From RPQJ01 sp963696545 (lineage in GTDB: Bacteria > Pseudomonadota > Gammaproteobacteria > Steroidobacterales > Steroidobacteraceae): 64,000 nt of DNA. Shown here in pieces: positions 26,043-34,947 of this stretch. Below the pieces are notes generated by a model. The model was not told the DNA's origin. It ran no database searches and worked only from the letters and a program-made list of their open reading frames with translations. The number at the start of each line of letters is the position of its first letter. Position 1 is the first letter of the stretch. The position numbers were made by a program, and so were the translations under genes. The stretch spans positions 37,289-101,288 of the forward strand of contig CAVOKQ010000014.1 of assembly GCA_963696545.1 (NCBI GenBank), read 5' to 3'.

Positions 26043-27527
26043 ATGATTCGCGAACGCACGAAGACGACGCTCGGCGCCGCACTCGTTTGCGGGCTGGCGC
26101 TGAGCGCCGCCCAGGCCCAGCAGCTGCCGACCAACGGTACAATCGAGTCCCCGCTCGGCAAATTCGAGCTCAGCAACGGCTACCCGACCGAGGCGACGGT
26201 CAGGAAGATCTACGACGACATCGATTTCCAGCGCGCCTGCCAGGCTTATCTCTGGGCGTTGCCGCTGATGGCCATGGAGCAATGGCAGCGGGAACAGCGC
26301 GACAAGTTCGGCGCGGGCAACCTCGACTACGTCGATTACCTGACGTTCAGGGACAAGCTCGGTCTCCTTACCGCCAACGCCACGACGCCCTACGTGATGG
26401 CGTTCCCGAACATGAAGGACACTGGTCCGCTCGTGGTGGAGGTCCCGGCCGGCGCGATGGCCGGCGGCATCACGGATTTCTGGCAGCGTCCGATCACCGA
26501 TACCGGGCAAACCGGGCCGGACAAGGGCGCTGGCGGCAAGTACCTCGTGCTCGGTCCGGACGACCCCGACATGAAGCCGGAGGGCTACTACATCGTGCGC
26601 TCGCCCACGATCAACATCTGGTCGGGACACCGCGCGCTGGATCCCGACCCGGCAAAGGCCAAAGCGGCCATCGCCGGCTTGCGGATCTACCCGTACAGCC
26701 AGCGAGGCAACCCGCCGGCCACGCGCCACATATCCCCCGACGGCCGCAAGTGGTCCGGCGAGCAGCCGCGTGGACTCGCCTACTGGGAAGGCCTGTCCCG
26801 GATCATCAATCAAGAGCCGGTGATCGAGCGTGATCGAATGATGCTCGGCATGCTGCAGCCGCTCGGCATCGAGAAGGGCAAGCCGTTCAATCCGGACGCG
26901 CGGCAGAAGAAGATCCTGGTCGAGGCCGCCCAGGTGGGCGAGCTGATGGCGCGCACGATCGCCTTCGACAAGCGCTTCAGCGGAGTGAAGGTCTGGCCGG
27001 GAAAGCAGTGGGAGATTTCGCTCTTCCTGCAGGAAACGTCACAGGAGGCTCCGAACTACACGCAGTTCGACGAGCGAACTTCTTGGTTCTACGAGGCGGT
27101 CGGCGTCTCCACCGGAATGATGGGGCGCACGGTCGGCTTCGGGCAGGTCTATCTCGAATCGACGAAAGACGGGGCAGGCCATTGGCTCGACGGCAGCAAG
27201 ACGTACCACCTGCGCGTCCCGCCCGATGCCCCGGTCGCTCAGTTCTGGTCCTTCACCGTCTACGACAATGAAACACGCTGCTTCGTCGACACCGGCGTGC
27301 CACCCGATCGTTCGTCCCGCGACGACATCGTGAAGAACGCCGATGGCTCGGTGGACCTGTACTTCGGGCCGCAGGCGCCGACCGGAAAGCCGGCGTCGAA
27401 CTGGATCAAGACGATCCCGGGCAAGGGCTGGTTCACGTACTTCCGTCTCTACGGCCCGACGCAGCAGTACTTCGACCGCAGCTGGGTGCTGCCGGACATC
27501 GAATTGACGGCGTCCGACGCGAAGTAG
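26043..27527 (+). CDS. DUF1254/DUF1214 exported protein
   Basis: A 494-residue exported protein with a signal peptide (RTKTTLGAALVCGLALSAAQA, cut near 26). The DUF1254 domain (ACQAYLWALPLMAMEQWQRE ... TPYVMAFPNMKDTGPLVVEV) is followed by DUF1214 near the C-terminus (QFWSFTVYDNETRC, DLYFGPQAPTGK, TYFRLYGPTQQYFDRSW). These periplasmic proteins are widespread and have no established enzymatic role. AGGA precedes the ATG. The divergent LysR gene is its probable regulator. A hairpin at 27638 probably ends the transcript. Confidence 0.88.
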   Translation: MIRERTKTTLGAALVCGLALSAAQAQQLPTNGTIESPLGKFELSNGYPTEATVRKIYDDIDFQRACQAYLWALPLMAMEQWQREQRDKFGAGNLDYVDYLTFRDKLGLLTANATTPYVMAFPNMKDTGPLVVEVPAGAMAGGITDFWQRPITDTGQTGPDKGAGGKYLVLGPDDPDMKPEGYYIVRSPTINIWSGHRALDPDPAKAKAAIAGLRIYPYSQRGNPPATRHISPDGRKWSGEQPRGLAYWEGLSRIINQEPVIERDRMMLGMLQPLGIEKGKPFNPDARQKKILVEAAQVGELMARTIAFDKRFSGVKVWPGKQWEISLFLQETSQEAPNYTQFDERTSWFYEAVGVSTGMMGRTVGFGQVYLESTKDGAGHWLDGSKTYHLRVPPDAPVAQFWSFTVYDNETRCFVDTGVPPDRSSRDDIVKNADGSVDLYFGPQAPTGKPASNWIKTIPGKGWFTYFRLYGPTQQYFDRSWVLPDIELTASDAK

Positions 27528-27637
27528 CGCGCGTCGCGCCGTCGCAGGCGACGATCAAGAGTACCTGGACCGCGATGCGGCCAGGCGACGACGGGTGCAA
27601 CGGTGGAATTCCCACCCCCTTCACCGGGGCACGGCAC

Positions 27638-27666
27638 AGGCCGGGGCGGCAACGCTCCGGCCTTTG
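27638..27666 (+). terminator. Probable intrinsic terminator after the DUF1254 gene
   Basis: An 11-bp stem with one mismatch (AGGCCGGGGCG / CGCTCCGGCCT) closes a GCAA tetraloop at 27638-27663 and is followed by a short T run. It lies immediately downstream of the uvrA stop on the other strand and may serve both convergent genes. Confidence 0.6.
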
Positions 27667-27667
27667 C

Positions 27668-30600
27668 CTATGGCGCGCGGCTACCCGTGCCGGCGCCTGC
27701 CGGGCCCTGGGGAACCTGCCCGCGCTCGGCCAGGAACGGGCGCAGCACCTTCGCGGTGTGGGACTTCGCGACGGCCTTGGCCACGACTTCGGGCGATCCC
27801 TGGGCCACGATGCGGCCGCCGCCGGATCCTCCTTCGGGCCCGAGGTCCACGATCCAGTCCGCCTCGGCGATCACGTCGAGGTTGTGCTCGATGACGACGA
27901 CCGTGTTGCCGGCGTCCACGAGCCTGTGCAGCACGTGCACCAGCTTCTCGACATCGGCCATGTGCAGCCCGACCGTGGGCTCGTCGAGCACGTACAGCGT
28001 CCGCTGGCCGGGCCTGAGCCGCGCCAGTTCCGTCACGAGCTTGATGCGCTGCGCCTCTCCGCCGGACAGCGTCGGGCTCTGCTGCCCGAGCGTGAGATAG
28101 CCGAGCCCCACGTCCTGCAGAAGGCGCAACGCTCGGTGAATCCGCGGATGGGCCGTGAAGAACTCGACGGCTTCGTCCACGCTCATCGCCAGCACGTCGC
28201 CGATGCTTCGCCCGCGAAACTGGACGGCCAGCGTCTCAGCGTTGAACCTGCGGCCGCCGCACGAATCGCACAGCACCTTGACGTTTGGCAGGAAGCTCAT
28301 CTCGATGGTCTGCACGCCCTGCCCTTCGCAGGCGTCGCAGCGCCCGCCGGCCGCATTGAACGAGAAGCGCGATGGCCCGTAGCCGCGCACGCGCGACTCG
28401 GTGGTGCCGGCGAACAGCCGCCGGATGTCGTCCCAGAATCCGACGTAGGTCGCCGGGCACGAACGCGGCGTCCGGCCGATCGGTGTCTGGTCCACCTCGA
28501 GCACGCGCTCCACCTGCTCGATGCCCTCGATCGCCTTGCAGCCGATCCAGCGGGTGGCTCGCCCGCGGCGCTTCTTCTCTCCCGCGCGCACGTGCAGGTT
28601 GGCATAGAGGATGTCACGCGCGAGCGTCGACTTGCCCGAGCCGGATACCCCGGTCACGACGGTCAGCCTCGCGAGCGGAATGCGGGCATCGACCTTGCGC
28701 AGGTTGTGCAGCGCTGCCTGCTCGATCGCCAGCACCGGATCGCCCCGCCGCACCGGACGCCGCGGCGCGAGCGGATGGAGCAGCGGCGACGCCAGGAACC
28801 GACCGGTCAGCGACTCCGGAGCGGCGATCAGGTCCGCGATGCGTCCCTGTCCGACGACCCGGCCGCCGCGCGTCCCCGCTCCCGGCCCGAGGTCGATCAC
28901 GTGGTCGGCGCGACGGATCGTGTCCTCGTCGTGCTCGACCACCAGCAGCGTGTTGCCCTTCGCGCCGAGTCGCTCGAGCGTGTCGAGCAGCACGGCGTTG
29001 TCGCGCGGATGCAGGCCGATCGTCGGCTCGTCGAGCACATAGCAGACCCCCTGCAGGTTCGACCCGAGCTGGGCCGCAAGGCGGATCCGCTGCGCCTCGC
29101 CGCCCGACAGCGTCGGCGCCGCGCGATCGAGCGAGATGTAACCGAGGCCCACGTCGCGCAGGAACTCGAGCCGTGAGCGAATCTCCGCGAGCAGGTCGCG
29201 TGCAATCTCCCGTTCGCGCCCCGCTAGTTTCAGCTTGCCGAAGAACTGCTGCGCGCCATCGACCGGGAGCGCCGCCAGTTCAGCGATCGAGTGTTCGCGA
29301 AACCGGACACCGAGCGCCTCGGGGTTGAGTCGCTGGCCGTCGCAACTCGGGCACGCGGCAGTCTCGCCCTCGAACCAGTCGTTCCACCAGATCTCCTCGC
29401 CGGTCTGTTCCGCATCGAATCCCTTGATCGCGAGCCCGGTGCCGAAGCACGTTCCGCACCAGCCGTGCTTCGAGTTGTAGGAGAACAGCCGCGGGTCGGG
29501 TTCCGCGAAGCTGCGCCCGCAGGACCGGCAGGCGCGGCGGGTCGAGAAGACACGCACGCGTCCCTTGTCCAGCACGTGCACGACGCCTTTGCCGAAATCG
29601 AGCGCCCGCTGCAGGCATGCGCGCAGTTCCTGCTCCGACTTCGGCGCGACGAGAATCTCGCCGACCGGCAACTCGATCGTGTGTTCGCGGAACCGGTCGA
29701 GCCGCGGCCATTTCGCGGTGGGCAGGTATTCGCCGTCGACTCGCAGGCGCTCGTAGCCCCTGGTCACCGCCCACTTCGCGAGATCGGTGTAATACCCCTT
29801 GCGCGCGACGACCAGTGGCGCGAGCAGCACGATGCGCCGGCCACGGGCCTCGCGCTGCAGCCGCGCCACGATCGCGTCCGCGCTCTGCGGCTCGATCGGC
29901 ACGTCGCAGTCGGGACAATGCTGCGTGCCGAGCTTCACGTACAGCAGTCGCAGGAAATGGTGCACTTCGGTCAGCGTGCCGACCGTACTCTTGCGGCCGC
30001 CGCGGCTGGTGCGCTGCTCGATGGCAACCGTGGGCGGGATGCCGAAGATTGCATCCACGTCCGGCCGCCCGGCGGGCTGCACGAACTGCCGGGCGTAGGC
30101 GTTCAATGATTCGAGATAGCGACGCTGGCCCTCGGCGAACACGATGTCGAACGCCAGCGTGGACTTGCCCGAGCCCGAGACGCCCGTTACGACGGTCATG
30201 CCGGCGCGGGGAATCTCGACGTCCACTTCCTTGAGGTTGTGCTCCCGGGCCTTGTGCACCACGATCGAATCGCGGGGCGCGTCCGCGACGCGTTCGAGCA
30301 GGCTCGGCACCACCGGCAACTCGGCGCGACCAGTGCGCAGCACTCGCTGCCGCTCCGCCTCGAATTCGACGAGCGCGCGTCCCGTGTGCGACTCCTTGCA
30401 GCTGGCGACCTGCTCGGGCGTCCCGGACGCGACGAGCGTGCCGCCTCGCTCGCCACCCTCGGGCCCGAGATCGATGATCCAGTCGGCGGCGCGGATCACG
30501 TCGAGGTTGTGCTCGATCACGACCAGCGAATTGCCAGCGTCCATCAGCCGGCGGAATGCGCCGAGCAGTTTCGCGACGTCGTCGAAGTGCAGGCCGGTCG

Positions 30601-33190
30601 TCGGCTCGTCGAACAGGAACAGCTTCGATTCCCCGGCCTCGCCGCCACGGCCCGCGGCCACGAGGTGCCCGGCGAGCTTCAGGCGCTGGGCCTCGCCCCC
30701 GGACAGCGTTGGAACGGGTTGTCCGAGCCTCAGGTAATCGAGCCCCACGGCGACCAGCGGCTCGAGGCACTCGAGGACCTCGCGATCCCCGGCAAAGAAG
30801 CCGGCGGCCTCGGACACCGTCATGTCCAGCACGTCGGCGATGCTCGGCGCGGGCCCGCTGCCACGGGCCAACTTCACCTCGAGCGTTTCGGGCCGGTAAC
30901 GTCGCCCGTCGCAGTCGGGGCAGCGCAGGTACACGTCGGAGAGGAACTGCATCTCGACGTGCTCGAAACCGTTGCCGCTGCAGGTTGGGCAGCGCCCGGT
31001 GCCGGAGTTGAAGCTGAACGTGCCCACCGTGTAGCCGCGCTCGATCGCGACCGCCTCCGCAGCGAAGCGCTTGCGGATCACGTCGAACGCGCCGACGTAG
31101 CTCGCCGGGTTCGAGCGCGTCGTGCGCCCGATCGCCGTCTGGTCGACCATCACGACCGCCGCGACGTGTTCGGCGCCGCGCAGGGCACGGTGAGCGCCCG
31201 GCGATTCCGTCGGCTTGCCCTTGGCGCGCAGCAGCGCCGGATACAGCACGTCCTGCACCAGCGTCGACTTGCCCGAGCCGGAGACGCCCGTGACGCACAC
31301 GAGCCGCTGCAGCGGGATCTCGACGTCCAGATCGCGCAGGTTGTGCTGGCTTGCGCCTTCGACGACCAGGCGCGGTTCCCCCGGCTGCGGAGGGCCGCGC
31401 CGCCCCGCAGCGACCGCGGCGTCCTTGCGGCCCGACAGGTACTGCGCGGTGAGCGTGTCGGAGCGATTTGCCAATTCACCGGGCGTGCCGTTAAACACCA
31501 CCTGGCCGCCGTGCTCGCCCGGGCCGGGGCCAAGGTCGATCAGCCGATCGGCGGACAGCATGATCTGAGGGTCGTGCTCGACCACGAGCAGCGAGTTGCC
31601 GTTGTCGCGCAGCCGCAGCATCACGTCGATCACGCGGCGCATGTCGCGCGGATGCAGGCCGATCGAAGGCTCGTCGAGCACGAACAGCGTGTTGACGAGC
31701 GAAGTGCCGAGCGCGGTGGTCAGGTTGATGCGCTGGACCTCGCCGCCCGACAACGTGCGCGACTGCCGATCGAGCGTCAGGTAGCCGAGCCCGACGCGCA
31801 CCAGGAAGTCGAGGCGCGAGCGGATCTCGCCGAGCAGCAGGTCGGCGGCTTCGTCGAGCGGCGCAGGCAGCGCCAGGTCCGCGAAGAAGTCGCGTGTGCG
31901 CTCGATCGGCAGCAGCATCAGGTCGTGGACGTTCAGCCCGCGCCCGTCCGCGCCGGTTCCGAGCCGCCACAGCAGCGCCTCGGGCTTGAGCCGCGCCCCG
32001 CCACAATCGCCGCAGGGCGTGTAGCTGCGGTACTTCGACAGCAGCACGCGGATGTGCATCTTGTAGCTCTTCGTCTCGAGCCAGGCGAAGAACCGCTTTG
32101 CGCCGTACCAGACCTTCTTTTCCCAGGGACCCTCGCCGTCGATGACCCAGCGACGATGCTCGTCGCTGAGCTCGGACCACGGCGTGGCTAGCGGAATGCC
32201 ACGCTTGCGGGCGAACCTGACGAGGTCGTCCTGGCATTCGCGATACGACTCCGTCTGCCAGGGCCGGATCGCGCCGCCGCGCAGGGTCCGCGACTGGTCC
32301 GGAACCACGAGGTCGTAGTCGACGCCGATCACGCGCCCGAAGCCGCGGCAGGTATCGCAGGCTCCGAGCGGCGAATTGAACGAGAAGAAGCTCGGCGTCG
32401 GTTCACGATAATGGATGTCGCAGTCGGCGCAGTGCAGGTCGGTCGAGAACTTCCTGACAGCGGACATGCTCTTTTCCGGGTCGCCGAAAAGGAGAATGTC
32501 CCCTTCCGCGCGCAGCGCAACGCGCCCGCGCCCGACGCGCAGCGCGGCCTCCAGCGCCTCGAGGATGCGACTGGGGCCCGCACCAACAAGCCGGAACCGG
32601 TCCTGCACGATCTCGAGCGTCTTGCCGTCTTTCGAGTGCACGCGCGTGTAGCCCTGCTGCTCGAGCAGCTGCAGGACCTCCCGCTCCCCGAAGTTATCCG
32701 GAACTATGACCGGGAAAGTCACGACCAGGCGCGCGTCGGCGCCGATGCCGCTCGATTCGAGTTCGTGCAGGATGCTTTCCGGCGAGTCGCGTCGCACGGG
32801 CTGCCCGCAGCCACGACAATAGAGACGCGCCGCGCGGGCGTAGAGCAGCTTCAGGTGGTCGTTCAGCTCCGTCATCGTCCCGACGGTCGAGCGCGACGTG
32901 CGCACCGGGTTCGTCTGGTCGATCGCGATGGCCGGCGGGATGCCCTCGATGCGGTCCACCTGGGGCTTGTCCATCCGGTCGAGGAACTGGCGCGCGTACG
33001 GCGAAAAGGTCTCGACGTAGCGCCGCTGGCCCTCCGCGTAGACCGTGTCGAAGACCAGCGACGACTTGCCCGACCCGGACACGCCGGTCACTACGACCAG
33101 CTGCCGCAGCGGGATGTCGAGGTCGAGTGCGCGCAGATTGTTCTGCCGCGCGCCCCGGATCCGGATGGAGTCGTGCGCGGATACTTTCAT
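27668..33190 (-). CDS. uvrA: Excinuclease UvrA, tandem double-length form
   Basis: UvrA finds bulky DNA lesions and loads UvrB. This protein is 1,840 residues, twice the usual length of about 940, because two full UvrA units are fused. Four Walker A motifs (GVSGSGKS) lie near residues 37, 633, 1002 and 1512, and four ABC signatures (LSGGE[VA]QR) near 477, 827, 1357 and 1705. Each half has its own zinc modules, for example CDTCRGFG and CPTCSGNG in the first, and CGTCFGTG and CDACEGQG in the second. UvrA normally works as a dimer, so this may be a covalent dimer or a specialised paralogue. An ordinary uvrA could exist elsewhere. No frameshift is present in 5.5 kb. Confidence 0.95.
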   Translation of the reverse strand: MKVSAHDSIRIRGARQNNLRALDLDIPLRQLVVVTGVSGSGKSSLVFDTVYAEGQRRYVETFSPYARQFLDRMDKPQVDRIEGIPPAIAIDQTNPVRTSRSTVGTMTELNDHLKLLYARAARLYCRGCGQPVRRDSPESILHELESSGIGADARLVVTFPVIVPDNFGEREVLQLLEQQGYTRVHSKDGKTLEIVQDRFRLVGAGPSRILEALEAALRVGRGRVALRAEGDILLFGDPEKSMSAVRKFSTDLHCADCDIHYREPTPSFFSFNSPLGACDTCRGFGRVIGVDYDLVVPDQSRTLRGGAIRPWQTESYRECQDDLVRFARKRGIPLATPWSELSDEHRRWVIDGEGPWEKKVWYGAKRFFAWLETKSYKMHIRVLLSKYRSYTPCGDCGGARLKPEALLWRLGTGADGRGLNVHDLMLLPIERTRDFFADLALPAPLDEAADLLLGEIRSRLDFLVRVGLGYLTLDRQSRTLSGGEVQRINLTTALGTSLVNTLFVLDEPSIGLHPRDMRRVIDVMLRLRDNGNSLLVVEHDPQIMLSADRLIDLGPGPGEHGGQVVFNGTPGELANRSDTLTAQYLSGRKDAAVAAGRRGPPQPGEPRLVVEGASQHNLRDLDVEIPLQRLVCVTGVSGSGKSTLVQDVLYPALLRAKGKPTESPGAHRALRGAEHVAAVVMVDQTAIGRTTRSNPASYVGAFDVIRKRFAAEAVAIERGYTVGTFSFNSGTGRCPTCSGNGFEHVEMQFLSDVYLRCPDCDGRRYRPETLEVKLARGSGPAPSIADVLDMTVSEAAGFFAGDREVLECLEPLVAVGLDYLRLGQPVPTLSGGEAQRLKLAGHLVAAGRGGEAGESKLFLFDEPTTGLHFDDVAKLLGAFRRLMDAGNSLVVIEHNLDVIRAADWIIDLGPEGGERGGTLVASGTPEQVASCKESHTGRALVEFEAERQRVLRTGRAELPVVPSLLERVADAPRDSIVVHKAREHNLKEVDVEIPRAGMTVVTGVSGSGKSTLAFDIVFAEGQRRYLESLNAYARQFVQPAGRPDVDAIFGIPPTVAIEQRTSRGGRKSTVGTLTEVHHFLRLLYVKLGTQHCPDCDVPIEPQSADAIVARLQREARGRRIVLLAPLVVARKGYYTDLAKWAVTRGYERLRVDGEYLPTAKWPRLDRFREHTIELPVGEILVAPKSEQELRACLQRALDFGKGVVHVLDKGRVRVFSTRRACRSCGRSFAEPDPRLFSYNSKHGWCGTCFGTGLAIKGFDAEQTGEEIWWNDWFEGETAACPSCDGQRLNPEALGVRFREHSIAELAALPVDGAQQFFGKLKLAGREREIARDLLAEIRSRLEFLRDVGLGYISLDRAAPTLSGGEAQRIRLAAQLGSNLQGVCYVLDEPTIGLHPRDNAVLLDTLERLGAKGNTLLVVEHDEDTIRRADHVIDLGPGAGTRGGRVVGQGRIADLIAAPESLTGRFLASPLLHPLAPRRPVRRGDPVLAIEQAALHNLRKVDARIPLARLTVVTGVSGSGKSTLARDILYANLHVRAGEKKRRGRATRWIGCKAIEGIEQVERVLEVDQTPIGRTPRSCPATYVGFWDDIRRLFAGTTESRVRGYGPSRFSFNAAGGRCDACEGQGVQTIEMSFLPNVKVLCDSCGGRRFNAETLAVQFRGRSIGDVLAMSVDEAVEFFTAHPRIHRALRLLQDVGLGYLTLGQQSPTLSGGEAQRIKLVTELARLRPGQRTLYVLDEPTVGLHMADVEKLVHVLHRLVDAGNTVVVIEHNLDVIAEADWIVDLGPEGGSGGGRIVAQGSPEVVAKAVAKSHTAKVLRPFLAERGQVPQGPAGAGTGSRAP
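32487..32507. repeat. REP-like half element inside the uvrA coding sequence
   Basis: AGGAGAATGTCCCCTTCC at 32490-32507 is identical over 18 bases to the reverse complement of 62803-62820, and shares its 14-base core (with one mismatch at the other arm) with the hairpin at 10063. It codes on the minus strand for EGDILLFG near residue 230 of UvrA. No inverted partner is seen nearby. Confidence 0.6.
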
Positions 33191-33299
33191 GGGAACCCCG
33201 TCCGCGGTGGGTGGATGCGGCCGGGGAGGCCCACGCTACCACGATCCGCCCGGATGACGGATACTTTGCCGCACAACTATTCCAATGCCGGGAAGCCCC

Positions 33300-33942
33300 A
33301 TGCGTTTCCTTTCTGCCCTGATGCCGCGCGAGGCGCGGTTTTTCGCCCTGTTCAACCGTCATGCCGAGCTGATCGTCGAGGGCAGCCGGGCGACCGCGGA
33401 GCTCGTCCGCGACTACGCGGACGAGGTGAAGCGAGCAGCGCTGATCTCGCGGATCGGCGACGTCGAGCGCAGCGCCGACAAGGTCACCTACGAGACCGTC
33501 CAGCTGCTGCACTCGACGTTCATCACACCGTTCGACCGCAACGACATCCACCGGCTGATCTCGACGATGGACGACATCCTCGACCTGATCCAGGACGCGG
33601 CCGAGTCGATGCACCTGTTCGACATCCAGACGCTGCCGCCGGAAGCGCCGCAGATGGCCCGGCTGCTCGAGGACTGCTGCGAGCAAGGTGCAGCAGGCGG
33701 TGGCGCTGCTTTCATCGATGGACAACGCGCCCAGGGCGCTCGCGCTCGCGCAGGAGATCGACGCGCTCGAGAGCGAGGCCGATGCGCTCGAGCGCGCCGG
33801 GATCTCGAGGCTGTTCCGCGAGGAGCAGGACGTCCGGCAGCTGATCAAGCACAAGAACGTCTACGAATACCTCGAGAACGCGATCGACAAGTGCCAGGAC
33901 GTCGCCAACGTGATCGAAGCGGTGGTCGTGGAGAACGTCTGA
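33300..33942 (+). CDS. DUF47 / PhoU-like Pit accessory protein, +1 frameshift
   Basis: DUF47 proteins are PhoU-like helical bundles that pair with Pit phosphate carriers and are thought to regulate them. The first part reads FLSALMPREARFFALFNRHA ... FITPFDRNDIHRLISTMDDI, with the conserved PFDRxDI motif. An extra base near 33685 shifts the frame after LLEDCC; the sense resumes as SKVQQAVALLSSMDNAPRAL and ends AVVVENV. The span is 643 bases, one more than a multiple of three. The ATG at 33300 is preferred over 33285 because GGGAAG precedes it. pit begins two bases after the stop. Confidence 0.82.
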
Positions 33943-33944
33943 GC

Positions 33945-34946
33945 ATGGATCTGCAGATCCCGCTCGTGACGCTGGGCGTGCTGGTCGCGCTTGCGCTCGT
34001 GTTCGACTTCATGAACGGCTTCCACGACGCCGCGAACTCGATCGCGACCGTGGTCTCCACGGGCGTGCTGCGGCCCTACCAGGCGGTGGCCTGGGCAGCG
34101 TTCTTCAACTTCGTCGCGATCTTCATCTTCCACCTGAAGGTCGCCGCGATGGTCGGCAAGGGCATCGTCGATCCGGTCGCGGTGGACCAGTACGTGATCT
34201 TCGGGGCCCTGACGGGCGCGATCGCCTGGAACCTGATCACCTGGTACTACGGCATTCCGTCGAGCTCGTCGCACGCGCTGATCGGCGGCCTGATCGGTGC
34301 GGCGATCGCCAAGGCCGGCACGGGCCCGCTGCTCGCGCCGGGCATCATCAAGACCGCGGCTTTCATCTTCATCTCGCCGCTGCTCGGCATGCTGCTCGGC
34401 GGCCTGCTGATGGTCGGCGTGTCATGGGCCTGCCTGCGCTCCGCGCCGCGGCGGGTCGACCGCTGGTTCCGGCGGCTGCAGCTCGTGTCGTCCGCGCTCT
34501 ACAGCATCGGGCACGGCAGCAACGACGCGCAGAAGACCATGGGCATCATCTGGCTGTTGCTGATCTCCGCGGGCGTCACGACGAAGGATCACCTGCCGAG
34601 CTGGGTGATCGTCTGCTGCTACGTCGCGATCGCGCTCGGCACGATGTTCGGCGGCTGGCGAATCGTGAAGACGATGGGACAGAAGATCACGAAGCTGCGT
34701 CCGGTCGGCGGCTTCGCGGCGGAGACCGGCGGCGCGATCACGCTGTTCCTCGCGTCGAGCCTCGGCATCCCGGTATCCACGACGCACACGATCACCGGCG
34801 CGATCATCGGTGTCGGCTCCGCGCAGCGCACGCGAGCCGTGCGCTGGGGAATCGCAGGCAACATCGTGATCGCGTGGATCATCACGATGCCCGCCGCCGC
34901 GCTGATCGCGGCGGGCGCGTACTGGCTCGGCAAGGTGTTGATCTGA
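33945..34946 (+). CDS. pit: Low-affinity inorganic phosphate transporter, Pit family
   Basis: A 333-residue membrane carrier that imports metal-phosphate complexes using the proton gradient. The two signature copies are MNGFHDAANSIATVVSTG near the N-terminus and SIGHGSNDAQKTMGI in the second half, with about ten hydrophobic helices. It follows the DUF47 gene by two bases, the classic pair, so both are surely co-transcribed. fadH starts immediately after the stop, so it may be in the same message. Confidence 0.92.
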   Translation: MDLQIPLVTLGVLVALALVFDFMNGFHDAANSIATVVSTGVLRPYQAVAWAAFFNFVAIFIFHLKVAAMVGKGIVDPVAVDQYVIFGALTGAIAWNLITWYYGIPSSSSHALIGGLIGAAIAKAGTGPLLAPGIIKTAAFIFISPLLGMLLGGLLMVGVSWACLRSAPRRVDRWFRRLQLVSSALYSIGHGSNDAQKTMGIIWLLLISAGVTTKDHLPSWVIVCCYVAIALGTMFGGWRIVKTMGQKITKLRPVGGFAAETGGAITLFLASSLGIPVSTTHTITGAIIGVGSAQRTRAVRWGIAGNIVIAWIITMPAAALIAAGAYWLGKVLI

Positions 34947-34947
34947 A

